64,000 nucleotides of DNA from Candidatus Roseilinea sp. (GCA_025998955.1 AP024676.1:3410001-3474000); one strand, 5' to 3'; shown: positions 46,196 through 55,277, counted from the stretch's first letter. The notes: generated by a model not told the origin, from the letters alone. Translations and numbers: made by a program.

Positions 46196-46981
46196 ATGCT
46201 CACTGCGTTCTTCGAGGCCGTTCGCTTCCTCACGCTCATCCCGTTGCCGTTCATGCCGCCGATGACCCGCGAGAATTACGAGGAGACGATCGCGCGCGCG
46301 ATGGCCTGGTTTCCGGCAGTCGGTGCGCTCATCGGGCTGATCGCGTGCGGCGCGGGAGGGTTGGCCGGCGCGCTGTGGGGCGACTTTGCGCGCGCCGTGA
46401 TCGTCGTGGTCGCCCTCGCCGTCGTCACTGCCGGCCTGCATCTGGACGGCCTGAGCGACACGTTCGACGCGGTGATGAGCTGGCGGCCGCGCGAGCGCAA
46501 GCTGGAGATCATGAAAGACAGCCGCATCGGCGCGATGGGCGCGCTTGCGCTGATCGCAGTGATCGCGCTCAAGGTCGCATTCGTCGCGGCCGCCGGAGAG
46601 GGCTGGCTGCGCGCCGTGCTGATTGCCACGACGCTCGGCCGCTGGGCCGATCTCTACGGCATCTTCTTCTTCCCGGCAGCGCGCGAAGGCGGGCTGGGAC
46701 GAAACTTCCATGACTTCATCCGGCGCAGCGATTTCATCTTCGCCACGCTTCAGATGCTGGTCATCGTCGCCGTGATATGCGCGTTCGGCTTGGCGTCGGA
46801 CGCCTGGCCGGCCGCCTGGCTGCGCGGGGGGATGACGATCGGGCTGACGCTCATCGCGGCGCACGTCATCTTTACGCGCTGGACGAAATCGCTGGGCGGA
46901 TTGACCGGCGACACCTACGGTGCGATGTGCGAGATCGGCGAAGTCGTCGCGCTGGCCGTCATGAGTGCGCGACCGTTTTAG
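46196..46981 (+). CDS. cobS: adenosylcobinamide-GDP ribazoletransferase
   Basis: A 261-residue membrane enzyme that joins adenosylcobinamide-GDP and alpha-ribazole in the last steps of cobalamin assembly. AGLHLDGLSDTFDAVMSW is the acidic metal-binding signature. DSRIGAMGALALI and LGGLTGDTYGAMCEIGEVVAL are conserved family blocks. Six or seven transmembrane segments. ATG 46196 chosen from the family N-terminus (MLTAFFEAVRFLTLIPLP). Its stop overlaps the stop of the convergent GH130 gene by 4 bases. Confidence 0.94.
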   Translation: MLTAFFEAVRFLTLIPLPFMPPMTRENYEETIARAMAWFPAVGALIGLIACGAGGLAGALWGDFARAVIVVVALAVVTAGLHLDGLSDTFDAVMSWRPRERKLEIMKDSRIGAMGALALIAVIALKVAFVAAAGEGWLRAVLIATTLGRWADLYGIFFFPAAREGGLGRNFHDFIRRSDFIFATLQMLVIVAVICAFGLASDAWPAAWLRGGMTIGLTLIAAHVIFTRWTKSLGGLTGDTYGAMCEIGEVVALAVMSARPF

Positions 46982-48054
46982 TGCGGCAGCGTCATCCGCG
47001 CGACGCCGATGTAAAAGTCAGCCATGCCGTAGTACACGTCCAATCGCCCGCCTTCGCGCACGTCCACGCCGGTCGGGAAGACCACATTGGCTACGACGCC
47101 CTCTTTCTCCTCCGGCGCTTCGGGCGAGAGGATCGGCGCGCTGGAGCGATAGACCACGTAGCGCGGGTCGTCGCGGTTCAGCACCATCGCGCCGGCGCAG
47201 TAGCGCACGAAGGGCTGATGATCCACGCCCTCCACGATACGGCCGGAGACACCGTGGTAGATCGTGAGCCAGCCGCGTGAGGTCAATACCGGCGGCGTGC
47301 CGCCACCGATCTTCAGGCTCTCCCACGGCTGCGCCGGTGTCGCGAGCAGCTGATGCTCATCCCAGGTGAGCAGGGCTTCCGGGCCGGCCTGAGCGCGGTC
47401 GAGCGGGCAGTAAGAGATCCACATGCTGGCGCGCGGTTCGGCGACGCCTTCGGGCACAACCTGCAAGCTGCCCTGGGTGTTCGACGGGCGATGGATCATC
47501 GCCAGCGCAAGCCGGCCGTGCGGGTCGCGCACCGGCTGCGGGAAGAGATAGGCGTCTTTGTTGTCATAGAGGTTGAAGTCAACCCGATATCGCGGCATGA
47601 AGGTGAACGTGACCGGCCCGATGCGCTGCCAGGTAAGCACGTCTTTGGACCAAGCCAGCGCGATGCGCGGCCCAAGCGGCCCATACGCGGTATAGGTCAT
47701 CACGTAGTAGCCGAGCGGCTCGACGAAGGTGATGCGCGGGTCTTCGCAGCCGGCAGTGCGCGCGTTGCGCTCGTAGGGCTCGGTCGGTTCGAGCACGTAG
47801 CCCATGCGCTCCACCTCGACCGGATCGCCCTGCGCGTCGAACCGCACTTCGGCGATGCCGATGCGAGAGTAGTTGCCCGCAGCGACGATGCGCGCAAAGA
47901 GATAGAGTTTGCCGTCCGGCCCACGCGCCGTCGCAGGGTTCAATACACCCAGGGCCTCGTTAGGATTGTGCGGGTCGGCGCGCATGACTACGCCGAGGCG
48001 ATGCAGGCGATAGGGTGTGTCGTCGTGTGAAGCTCCGATGTCCTGCAGATTCAT
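46978..48054 (-). CDS. GH130-family glycoside phosphorylase-like protein
   Basis: A 358-residue five-bladed propeller protein. Motifs: NPNEALGVLNPATAR, GCEDPRITFVEPLGYYVMTYTAY, NKDAYLFP and GGGTPPVLTSRGWLTIYHG. The family (beta-mannoside phosphorylases and relatives) cleaves beta-mannosyl linkages with phosphate, but members without the full phosphate-binding set act as hydrolases. ATG 48054 (MNLQDIGASHDD) was chosen over an upstream in-frame ATG. It is head-to-tail with the small membrane protein gene upstream. Confidence 0.85.
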   Translation of the reverse strand: MNLQDIGASHDDTPYRLHRLGVVMRADPHNPNEALGVLNPATARGPDGKLYLFARIVAAGNYSRIGIAEVRFDAQGDPVEVERMGYVLEPTEPYERNARTAGCEDPRITFVEPLGYYVMTYTAYGPLGPRIALAWSKDVLTWQRIGPVTFTFMPRYRVDFNLYDNKDAYLFPQPVRDPHGRLALAMIHRPSNTQGSLQVVPEGVAEPRASMWISYCPLDRAQAGPEALLTWDEHQLLATPAQPWESLKIGGGTPPVLTSRGWLTIYHGVSGRIVEGVDHQPFVRYCAGAMVLNRDDPRYVVYRSSAPILSPEAPEEKEGVVANVVFPTGVDVREGGRLDVYYGMADFYIGVARMTLPH

Positions 48055-48105
48055 CGCTGCGCATTTTCGCCGCGGTCGCGTCGGCGTCAACTCGGGCACC
48101 AGCGA

Positions 48106-48534
48106 TCATGGCGTGGCGCGCGCGAGCGCTGCCCGCCGGCCGGTGAGCCAGGCCGCGACGCCGAGCAACGCATATAGCGTGCCGGCAACGAGGACCGGTA
48201 GACGCACCGCGTCACTCAACTGGGTGAGCGCGGCGAAGACCTGATATATGCCATAGGCCAAGAATCCGATCGCGCATAGCGACGCGCCGTAGGCGATCAA
48301 ATTGTTGCGTGCCAGCAAGCCGACGATGGCCAACAATGCGCCCGCGCCGGCAATCGCATCGAGCGCAATGAGGATGAGCAGCCGCGTCCGCTCCTGCGCC
48401 AGGGTCAGCCCCAGCATCTGTGCTGCGCCGGCCAAATCGCCGTTGAGCGTGCCGAGGTTGCTGAAGATCAACTCGCTGAAGGCAATAAGCGCGAGCAGGA
48501 TGAACAGGATCAGTGCGCCGATGCGTATTTGCAT
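48106..48534 (-). CDS. small four-helix membrane protein of unknown function
   Basis: A 142-residue protein with four transmembrane segments (about residues 5-25, 48-68, 75-95, 108-130). The layout recalls DUF4345-type proteins, but I cannot place it. The frame is open up to an ATG at 48600 that overlaps the yceI stop, but an intrinsic terminator for yceI (48541-48583) lies inside that extension. I therefore prefer ATG 48534 (MQIRIGALIL). If the longer form were real, its first 22 residues would be coded by the terminator stem. Confidence 0.62.
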   Translation of the reverse strand: MQIRIGALILFILLALIAFSELIFSNLGTLNGDLAGAAQMLGLTLAQERTRLLILIALDAIAGAGALLAIVGLLARNNLIAYGASLCAIGFLAYGIYQVFAALTQLSDAVRLPVLVAGTLYALLGVAAWLTGRRAALARATP

Positions 48535-48540
48535 AGGGTG

Positions 48541-48583
48541 AAAAGGAAGCGTGAGCTTCATCCGCTTCCGATGAAGCTCACGC
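48541..48583 (-). terminator. intrinsic terminator after yceI
   Basis: On the minus strand: GCGTGAGCTTCATC, loop GGAAGCG, GATGAAGCTCACGC, then TTCCTTTT. A perfect 14-bp stem 14 bases after the yceI stop codon. Confidence 0.85.
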
Positions 48584-48596
48584 AACCGGGCGAGCG

Positions 48597-49364
48597 TCAT
48601 TGTCGCGTCGCCACGAACTTCAACGTCAGCGTCACCGCTTCGGTCACATTGGCCACGATCGGCACGGACGGAATGGAGAGCTGATAGTCGTTGCGGTTAA
48701 TCACGGTCTGCGCCTGGCCGCTGATCTCGTTCTCATTCGCGGTCGCCGTCACGTCGAAGGTGACCGAGTTGGTAATGTCACGGATTTTCAGATTGCCCGT
48801 CACCTTGAAGTTCAACGCGTCACCCGGCTTGACCGATGCCGGCAACCCCTCAACGGCCGTCGGCTCGAACTCGATCTTCGGATACTGGCCGGTCTGCAAG
48901 ATGAAGCGATGGATCGCGCCGTTGCGACGCTCGTTGTCCGTCTTGAAGTCCGTCGCGTCTATCTCCAGCTTGCCGATCTGGGTATTGGATGGATTGCCCC
49001 AATCCACGGTGATCGAGCCGGCGACCTTGGGCGTTGTACCGACGACGACGGTGGGGACGCCCATGAGCTCTTCGTTGAGCGTGAAGCTGGCCTCCGACCC
49101 GTTGGCGTTGATCTGATACACCACGACTTGCGCAGCGGGCGCTTCGGTCGCCGGTGCTTCGGTGGGCGCGGGCGTTTCAGCAGCCGGTGCCTCCGTCGGT
49201 GCCGCAGTCGGCGCAGGCGCTTCGGTCGGCAGAGGCGCTTGCGTGGGCGCAGGGGCTTCCGTTGGAGCCGGGGGGGCCGCCGGCGCGGCGGATGGGGTGG
49301 CACTGCATGCTGAAACCAAGAGCGTCAGAGCAGTGAACAGAGCAGGGACGATGGGTAATCTCAT
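48597..49364 (-). CDS. YceI-family lipoprotein
   Basis: A 255-residue lipoprotein. Lipobox LLVSAC (Cys about residue 20) is followed by an Ala/Pro/Thr/Glu repeat linker (units of APTEAPA, about residues 22-80). The YceI lipocalin-like barrel runs to the end, with EASFTLNEELMGVPTVVVG and NLKIRDITNSVTFDVTATAN. YceI proteins bind polyisoprenoid-type lipids. AGGAGG lies 7 bases before the ATG at 49364. It lies upstream of the ECF sigma/anti-sigma pair end and may be in its regulon. Confidence 0.88.
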   Translation of the reverse strand: MRLPIVPALFTALTLLVSACSATPSAAPAAPPAPTEAPAPTQAPLPTEAPAPTAAPTEAPAAETPAPTEAPATEAPAAQVVVYQINANGSEASFTLNEELMGVPTVVVGTTPKVAGSITVDWGNPSNTQIGKLEIDATDFKTDNERRNGAIHRFILQTGQYPKIEFEPTAVEGLPASVKPGDALNFKVTGNLKIRDITNSVTFDVTATANENEISGQAQTVINRNDYQLSIPSVPIVANVTEAVTLTLKFVATRQ

Positions 49365-49488
49365 AGGTATTCCTCCTGACAATCCTCGACTACCTTAACG
49401 ATCTGCGTGAAATCCCGATCAAACGCGGCTGAGAAGCGGCTTAAAGCCGGAGTCGAGTCCGGTTACGCGGGGGCCACGTCGTGCTCGT

Positions 49489-50259
49489 CTAGCTTCTTAG
49501 CCCGCGCAGCACATTCGGCCCGGTGGGCGCAGGGCTGCCGTCGGCGGGTTCGATGCTCACGCTGAAGCGCACGATTTCGTCCATCGGCTGCGGGCACCAG
49601 ACCAGAGCTACGGCGCCGCCGGAGTCATCCGGCCTAAACACAGCGCCGCTCCAACGCTCGCCGGCGGCGTTGGTCAGCCACAGTTGGTAAGCCTGGGACT
49701 CAGGGAGAGAGGGAAGCTGGCGGGCTTCTAGCGCCGCCCACTTTTCGCCGGGGTTATAGCGCACAACAGCAACGGCCTGGGGCGCGGCATCGGTGCCGTT
49801 CAGCGTGAATTGTTCGCTGCTCGCTGTCAAAAGTCGCACGAGGCGCCTCTGTTCACCCAGGGCTTGCTCGAGTTGCCCAACCTGCATACTCAGTCGCGTG
49901 GTTTGTATTGCCAATAGGCCCAGAGCAAGCAAGAGCATGCCAGCGGCGACGCTCCACGCGAAGCGCGGACTGAGGAAGGCGTCCAGCAGGCGTTCCCAGA
50001 CGCTTCGCTGCAGCTGCGGCCGGGGCGCGCGCTGCGTCCGTGCGATTAGGCTCGCTTTGAGCGATGCCGGGGGGGTGCGTTGAGGTACGGCCGCAGCGAG
50101 TCCATGTAGCACGCGACCATAGCGAGCGACTTCGGCGCGCAGCTCTGGGTAGCGATCGAGGTAAGCCTGCACAATCGCTCGCTCATGTTCATCCAACACG
50201 CCTAAGGCGTAGGCGGGCAGCAACTCATACACTTCTTCGTAAGAAAGTGGCGCGCTCAT
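49489..50259 (-). CDS. RskA-type anti-sigma factor
   Basis: A 256-residue membrane anti-sigma factor. The N-terminal sigma-binding part (EEVYELLPAYALGVLDEHER) lacks the HxxxCxxC zinc motif. One transmembrane segment lies at about residues 100-118 (FAWSVAAGMLLLALGLLAI). The extracytoplasmic RskA domain ends with AYQLWLTNAAGERWSGAVF and FSVSIEPADGSPAPTG. It should hold the sigma factor encoded just upstream until proteolysis or redox change frees it. Confidence 0.88.
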   Translation of the reverse strand: MSAPLSYEEVYELLPAYALGVLDEHERAIVQAYLDRYPELRAEVARYGRVLHGLAAAVPQRTPPASLKASLIARTQRAPRPQLQRSVWERLLDAFLSPRFAWSVAAGMLLLALGLLAIQTTRLSMQVGQLEQALGEQRRLVRLLTASSEQFTLNGTDAAPQAVAVVRYNPGEKWAALEARQLPSLPESQAYQLWLTNAAGERWSGAVFRPDDSGGAVALVWCPQPMDEIVRFSVSIEPADGSPAPTGPNVLRGLRS

Positions 50260-50339
50260 GACCTCTCAACAGGAAAACGTCGTGGAATCTTCGTTCGGAT
50301 GTAGGCTACACTCCGATACACAGACTTCATCCTCGACAC

Positions 50340-50870
50340 TCAATCGCCGATGGCGTTGCGCAATTTCTCCATGCCCAGCCGCAGGCGCGTCTTCACCGTG
50401 CCCAGTGGCAACTTCAGCGCATCCGCGATCTCGCTTTGGCTCAACCCATAGTAGTAGGCCAGCATGATCACATCGCGCTGCTCGGCTGGCAAGTCATCCA
50501 GCACGTGCTGCAAGTCGCGCCATCGCGTTTCTACGTCGTGCGCCGCATCCAGTATTTCCGGGAAGCGCTCGTAATCTATCGAGACCGTCTGGCCGCTGCG
50601 CAAACGCTCGCGCCGCAGGTAATCTATGGCGCGATGCCGGGCCACCATGAGCAACCAGGCAGCGAACCGGCTGTCGTCGTAGCGATAACGCTCCGGATGC
50701 TCCCACAGCTTGATGAACGTGTCCTGAGTGACTTCTTGTGCAGCCATCTCCTCGCCCAAGATCGCGCAGGCCAGCGAATAGACGCGCGCGCCGTAGCGAT
50801 CGTATAGCTCGGCCAGCGCACTCGCATCGCGTTGCTTGATCCGCGCAATCAAAGCAAGGTCGGTTGCCAT
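50340..50870 (-). CDS. ECF RNA polymerase sigma factor (SigK/RpoE-like)
   Basis: A 176-residue ECF sigma factor. Region 2 is QDTFIKLWEHPERYRYDDS and AAWLLMVARHRAIDYLRRE; region 4 is LPAEQRDVIMLAYYYGLSQSEIADAL and GTVKTRLRLGMEKLR. It lies 80 bases upstream of its anti-sigma factor. Only 9 bases separate it from the upstream gabT stop, so it may be partly read from the gabT promoter. The yceI gene follows the pair in the same direction. Confidence 0.93.
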   Translation of the reverse strand: MATDLALIARIKQRDASALAELYDRYGARVYSLACAILGEEMAAQEVTQDTFIKLWEHPERYRYDDSRFAAWLLMVARHRAIDYLRRERLRSGQTVSIDYERFPEILDAAHDVETRWRDLQHVLDDLPAEQRDVIMLAYYYGLSQSEIADALKLPLGTVKTRLRLGMEKLRNAIGD

Positions 50871-50879
50871 GCTCGTGGT

Positions 50880-52232
50880 TCAGGCCGATGCCCGCTCGAT
50901 CGCTTCCTCGACCACGTCCAAGCCCTCGTGCAGTTGCGCCTCGCTGATCACCAGCGGGAACAAAAAACGCAAGCCGTTGGAATACAAGCCACAGCGGATG
51001 GCGAGCACGCCGTTACGCGCTATGTCGCGCACGATGGCGACGGTTTTCTCCGGCGAGATCGGCCGACGGGAAGCGCGATCCTCGACAAACTCAATTGCCA
51101 GCATCGCCCCTAGGCCCCGCACGTCGCCGATCAGCGCAAATCGTTCCTGCATGCGCTTCAACCGCTCACAGGCGATGCCGCCCAAATAGGCCGCGCGCGT
51201 GCACAGACCGTCGCGTTCGATCAGCGCGATGGCCTGCAGCGCAGCGGCACAGGCGACCGGATTGCCGCTATACGTGCCGCCCAAACCGCCAAGGTGCACC
51301 TTGTCCATGACCTCAGCACGACCTACCGTCGCGGCGATCGGCATGCCCGCGCCCACGCTCTTCGCCATGACGATCACGTCTGGCTCAACGTCGTAGTGCT
51401 CGATGGCGAACATCTTGCCGGTGCGAGCGAAACCGCACTGCACTTCATCGGCGATGAGCAGAATGCCGTAGCGCGTGCACACGTCGCGCAGCCGGCGCAT
51501 GAACTCGTGCGGCGTGGGGATGAATCCGCCCTCGCCCTGCACCGGCTCGATGATCACCGCAGCTACGTGCTCTGGCATGACGTGGGCTACCAGAAAACGC
51601 TCGAAGGCTTCCCACACCAGCGCCACCTTTTGCGCCTCGCTCAAGTCCGTGCCGATGGCAGTGCGGTAGAGATACGGGAACTGCGCCCGATAGATCTCCG
51701 GCGCGAACGGCCCGAAGCCCTTCTTGAACAGGGCATATTTGCTGGTCAGCGTTTGGGTGAGCAACGTGCGGCCGTGATACGCACCCTCGAATGCGATGAT
51801 GGCCGGCCGACCGGTCGCTGCGCGCGCGATCTGGATCGCCTGTTCCACCGCTTCGGCACCGGTGTTGGTGATCATGGCCTTCTTGGGGCCGTGGATGGGC
51901 GCGATGGCATTCAGCGTCTCGGCCAGTTGGACGTGCGGCTCGGTGGTTGCAACCAGGCCGCAGACGTGGATCACGGCTTCGGCCTGCGACCGGATCGCCT
52001 CAACGACTTCCGGCGGGGTGTGGCCGACGTTGAGCACGCCGATGCCGCCGGCGAAGTCAATCAGCAGGTTGCCGTCCACGTCCTCCACCAGCGCGCCGTG
52101 AGCGCGCCGCACGGCGATGTCGGTCGCTTTGCCATAGCCTGCCGGCATCGCGGCCTCGCGGCGGGCGATCAGCGCGCGGCTGTTCGGACCGGGTAGTTCG
52201 GTCTTGAGCTGGATGAATTGGCGTGTGCGCAT
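50880..52232 (-). CDS. gabT: class III aminotransferase, probable 4-aminobutyrate aminotransferase
   Basis: A 450-residue PLP enzyme. ITNTGAEAVEQAIQIARAAT binds the cofactor phosphate. IIEPVQGEGGFIP and LIADEVQCGFARTGKMFA precede VIVMAKSVGAGMP, with the Schiff-base Lys. The last two blocks are typical of GabT/GoaG, which transfer the amino group of GABA to 2-oxoglutarate. Other omega-amino acids remain possible. Start ATG 52232 (MRTRQFIQLKTELPGP). No succinate-semialdehyde dehydrogenase gene is adjacent. Confidence 0.88.
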   Translation of the reverse strand: MRTRQFIQLKTELPGPNSRALIARREAAMPAGYGKATDIAVRRAHGALVEDVDGNLLIDFAGGIGVLNVGHTPPEVVEAIRSQAEAVIHVCGLVATTEPHVQLAETLNAIAPIHGPKKAMITNTGAEAVEQAIQIARAATGRPAIIAFEGAYHGRTLLTQTLTSKYALFKKGFGPFAPEIYRAQFPYLYRTAIGTDLSEAQKVALVWEAFERFLVAHVMPEHVAAVIIEPVQGEGGFIPTPHEFMRRLRDVCTRYGILLIADEVQCGFARTGKMFAIEHYDVEPDVIVMAKSVGAGMPIAATVGRAEVMDKVHLGGLGGTYSGNPVACAAALQAIALIERDGLCTRAAYLGGIACERLKRMQERFALIGDVRGLGAMLAIEFVEDRASRRPISPEKTVAIVRDIARNGVLAIRCGLYSNGLRFLFPLVISEAQLHEGLDVVEEAIERASA

Positions 52233-52455
52233 CGTGCCGCATAGCTTACCCAATGATATGGAGATCGTCGAGCCGGTGTTCACGGCTTTCTCAGCGAGCG
52301 CTCTCGCAACGCTTCATGAGCACGCCTTGAGGTTAAGCTTTGTCTCAGTTTCATCTGGACAATGCTGTCTCGCATGCAAAGGCAGCCACGCGCGCTGAAA
52401 GTTGCTCGATCGAAACGGGCGCCAAGCGCACATTTGACCCTGAGGTGAAAAAGTC

Positions 52456-53016
52456 GTGAAGTTCCCAAGCGTAACCGTTACCGGATTGATCACGGCGCCG
52501 TGTGAGGCGCTGTTCGAGATCGTGAGCGATCCGACCCGGCACCCCCGACTGGCCGGCAGCGGCGAGGTAGTGGAGGTGGAGTGGATCACGCCGCCACCCG
52601 TGGGGGTGGGATCGGCTTTTCGATCGCGCCAGTGCATCGGCTGGTATCAGTACCCAACGCGCTCCTACATCCAGGTGTATGACCCGCCCTACCGGTTCAT
52701 CTGGCTATCCGGCCCAGGCTTCAAGAAGCCGCCCTTCGGCCAACTGTGGGGCTTCGACCTGCAGCCGTTGGACGCGCGCTCGACGCTGGTGTCGCACCTG
52801 ATGCGCTGGCCGTTGATGCCGGTGCCCGAGATTCCGCCCTTCTCGTGGTTCATGGAGCGCGGGCTGAAGCACGAGTTGAACAACATGAAGCCGACGCTCT
52901 ATAACCTGGCCAAGCTGGCGAACGCTGAGGTCATCGGCGAATTGCAGGTGGAATTCGATTGGTGCGAACGCACGTCGCCATGCGGTGAGCGGCGCCGCAC
53001 GCTTGCGCAGGCGTAG
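52456..53016 (+). CDS. SRPBCC-family (polyketide cyclase/dehydrase-like) protein
   Basis: A 186-residue START-like helix-grip protein. It opens with VTVTGLITAPCEALFEIVSDPTRHPRL, the typical beta1-alpha1 of SRPBCC proteins, and ends with a long helix (HELNNMKPTLYNLAKLAN). It binds a hydrophobic ligand of unknown kind. GTG start at 52456 with GAGGTGAAAA upstream. It is not in an evident operon. Confidence 0.78.
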   Translation: MKFPSVTVTGLITAPCEALFEIVSDPTRHPRLAGSGEVVEVEWITPPPVGVGSAFRSRQCIGWYQYPTRSYIQVYDPPYRFIWLSGPGFKKPPFGQLWGFDLQPLDARSTLVSHLMRWPLMPVPEIPPFSWFMERGLKHELNNMKPTLYNLAKLANAEVIGELQVEFDWCERTSPCGERRRTLAQA

Positions 53017-53021
53017 CTCGT

Positions 53022-53070
53022 GGGACGCTTGACGCAAGACGTAAGACGCAAGGCAGAAAGCGTAGAACGC
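53022..53070. repeat. heptanucleotide array (AAGACGC type, 7 units)
   Basis: GGGACGC, TTGACGC, AAGACGT, AAGACGC, AAGGCAG, AAAGCGT, AGAACGC. It fills the gap before the secG promoter and resembles the array at 5561-5616. Confidence 0.85.
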
Positions 53071-53077
53071 GATCCTC

Positions 53078-53083
53078 TATAAT
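53078..53083 (+). promoter_or_regulatory. -10 box of secG
   Basis: TATAAT, 9 bases before the secG ATG at 53093; near-leaderless. Confidence 0.55.
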
Positions 53084-53092
53084 CCCGCCGCT

Positions 53093-53323
53093 ATGAACGT
53101 CTTTCTCAGCATCGCACAAATCCTGCTTGGCGTCGCCCTCATCGCCGGCGTATTGCTCCAGTCGAAGGGGGAGGAACTCGGCGGCGTGTTCGGCGGCGCA
53201 CAAGGGGTATACCAGACGCGCCGTGGCATTGACCGCGTGCTCTTCACCATCACCATCTTCATCGCCATCGCCTTCTTCGTACTGGCGTTGATCAACGTCA
53301 TCTTCTTCTCGGCAAATCGGTAG
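53093..53323 (+). CDS. secG: preprotein translocase subunit SecG
   Basis: A 76-residue membrane protein. TM1 (about residues 3-22) is followed by the conserved LLQSKGEELGGVFGGAQGVYQTRRG loop and TM2 (about residues 50-72). It helps SecYE and SecA move proteins across the membrane. The promoter box lies 9 bases upstream, so the mRNA may have almost no leader. A heptanucleotide array separates it from the following substrate-binding protein gene. Confidence 0.92.
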   Translation: MNVFLSIAQILLGVALIAGVLLQSKGEELGGVFGGAQGVYQTRRGIDRVLFTITIFIAIAFFVLALINVIFFSANR

Positions 53324-53370
53324 ATTTCGGAGATTGGAGATAGGGCCACTCTCCAATCTCTAACTTCCCC
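53324..53370. repeat. heptanucleotide block with inverted halves
   Basis: ATTTCGG, AGATTGG, AGATAGG, then CACTCTC, CAATCTC, TAACTTC. It lies directly after the secG stop and could form a hairpin with the purine and pyrimidine halves. Confidence 0.75.
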
Positions 53371-53398
53371 GGCGCCCGTCTCCGACCAAGCCTCCGAG

Positions 53399-55081
53399 AT
53401 GCGTACGCTCCGGCTGTCCTTAATTTTCATCGCACTCGGAATCGGGATCATCGCCTTCCTGGTCTACCAATTCATCCTCTCGCGCGACACCGTTCTCGTT
53501 CCGGCTGAGGGAGGGACCTACATCGAGGGCGTGGTCGGCACGCCGAAGCACATCAACCCGCTGCTGTGCCAGTTGAACGAGGCCGACCGTGACCTGTGCA
53601 GCCTGGTGTTCAGCGGGCTTACCCGGCTGAACGAGAGTGGGGAGGCGCTGCCGGACCTCGCCGAGACCTGGTCCATCTCCGAAGACGGCATCACCTACAC
53701 GTTCAAATTGCGGCAGGACGCGCGCTGGGAAGACGGCGCGCCGGTGACGGCCGATGATGTCCTTTTCACGACCGGCTTGATGAAACAGCCGGACTTCCCC
53801 GGACGCAGAGACATGGGCGAACTGTGGCGCCAGGTAGAGGTCACCAAGCTGGACGACTACACCGTTCAGTTCCGACTCAGCCAGCCCTATGCGCCGTTCA
53901 TTGATTACACCGCCATCGGCCTGCTGCCAAAGCATATTTTGGAAGGTATACCTGCGGCCAACCTGGATAAGATTCCATTCAACCAACAACCGAAGGGCAA
54001 TGGCCCTTGGCGCGTCGCCGAGCTGAACACTGCCGGTGGGCGCGTCTCCTCCATTGCCCTGGAGCCATCCTCTACTTACTCAGGCCCCCGGCCCAAGATC
54101 GGCCGGTTCGTGCTGCGCTACTACCCCAACACGCAGAGCCTGCTCGATGCGTTCAGGAACGGTGACGTGGATGGCATGGCCGACTTCAGCCCGACGGCCG
54201 AGGCCGCCGCCGCATCGGCGTTGCCGAATGCAACGACCTACAGCATGCCGAGCGCTCGGTTCGTCGCGCTCATGATCAACTTGCGCAAGGACAGCGGCGC
54301 GCTGGCGCTCACCGAACTGCCGGTGCGCCAAGCGTTGATGCTGGCACTCGATCGCGAAGCGATCATCCGCGACGTGCTCAAGGGCCGAGGTGTCCTCGCC
54401 AATACGCCGTTCATCCCCGGCACGTGGGCGCACTACGCCGGCGTCAAGTCCTACAACCGGGACTTGGAGCGAGCCAAACAATTGCTGCGCGATGCCGGCT
54501 ACGAAGTCGCCATCGTCGCGCCGTCGAACGTCGAAGTGTGGCAAAAAGGTGGCGAGCCGATCGCTTTCACCTTGCTCACGCCAGAAGGGGGGCTCTACCC
54601 GCAAGTGGCCGAGGCCGTCGCCAAGCAGTGGCGCGAATTGGGCGTGCAAGTGACGGTGATTCCGGTGCGGAACATCGTGCGCAACTTCCTTGCCACACAT
54701 CAATTCCAGATCGCCCTTACCGAAACCTTGCTCGACGGCGACCCCGATCCCTTCCCACTGTGGCATCAGAGTCAGGCCAACATCGGCCAGAATTTCACCG
54801 GCTGGGAGAACGCCGAGGCCAGCCAATGGCTGGAACAGGCGCGCACAACGACCGACCGTGCGCAGCGCTTCGAGCTCTACCGGCGCTTTCAGGAGAAATT
54901 CGTCGAGGAGTTGCCGGCCATCATGCTATATTACCCGGCCTTCGACTACGTGATCTCCTCACGCGTGCGCAATGTTCAGGTCGCACCGATCGTCTATCCG
55001 AGCGATCGCTTCCGCAGCTTGCACAACTGGATGGTGAACACGCGGCGGGTGCTGGCCAGCGAAGTGATCCCTCAGCCTTGA
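53399..55081 (+). CDS. ABC transporter substrate-binding protein, peptide/nickel type (family 5)
   Basis: A 560-residue SBP_bac_5 protein. An N-terminal hydrophobic segment (about residues 6-27) without a lipobox Cys suggests a membrane anchor. EGVVGTPKHINPLLCQLNEADR and DLAETWSISEDGITYTFKLRQDARWEDG are standard for the family, as is LTELPVRQALMLALDREAII. It binds oligopeptides or similar ligands. No permease or ATPase gene is next to it, so it is an orphan here. Confidence 0.9.
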   Translation: MRTLRLSLIFIALGIGIIAFLVYQFILSRDTVLVPAEGGTYIEGVVGTPKHINPLLCQLNEADRDLCSLVFSGLTRLNESGEALPDLAETWSISEDGITYTFKLRQDARWEDGAPVTADDVLFTTGLMKQPDFPGRRDMGELWRQVEVTKLDDYTVQFRLSQPYAPFIDYTAIGLLPKHILEGIPAANLDKIPFNQQPKGNGPWRVAELNTAGGRVSSIALEPSSTYSGPRPKIGRFVLRYYPNTQSLLDAFRNGDVDGMADFSPTAEAAAASALPNATTYSMPSARFVALMINLRKDSGALALTELPVRQALMLALDREAIIRDVLKGRGVLANTPFIPGTWAHYAGVKSYNRDLERAKQLLRDAGYEVAIVAPSNVEVWQKGGEPIAFTLLTPEGGLYPQVAEAVAKQWRELGVQVTVIPVRNIVRNFLATHQFQIALTETLLDGDPDPFPLWHQSQANIGQNFTGWENAEASQWLEQARTTTDRAQRFELYRRFQEKFVEELPAIMLYYPAFDYVISSRVRNVQVAPIVYPSDRFRSLHNWMVNTRRVLASEVIPQP

Positions 55082-55208
55082 ACCTGCGCAGCAGGCTCGT
55101 ACTGGCCGGGCGCCGGTCGTAGCCGACGCCGCCTTTTGCACCGGCTGGCAAACGGTGAGTCCCCTTCCGTTCGCGGCGTTTGTGGGCGTGCGCGAAGAAC
55201 ACGTGTGC

Positions 55209-55214
55209 TATAGT
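55209..55214 (+). promoter_or_regulatory. -10 box of uvrA
   Basis: TATAGT, giving a leader of about 55 bases before the uvrA ATG at 55278, which has AAAGGA upstream. No LexA-type operator was recognised. Confidence 0.45.
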
Positions 55215-55277
55215 GATTTGCTTCGATTCGATGCAGCCTCGTGTTTGAAAGTGCGTTCAAGGGTGGGGTGAAAGGAC

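Noticed and set aside
49154-49398. Gly/Ala-rich frame opposite the YceI linker
   Set aside because: It is the complement of the Ala/Pro/Thr/Glu repeat of the lipoprotein and carries no independent signal.
49384-49488. ECF-type promoter before yceI
   Set aside because: GGGATTT and CGTTAA occur but their spacing (about 9 bp) does not suit an ECF promoter.
55100-55277. SOS (LexA) box upstream of uvrA
   Set aside because: No palindrome of a known LexA type was found in the leader or promoter.
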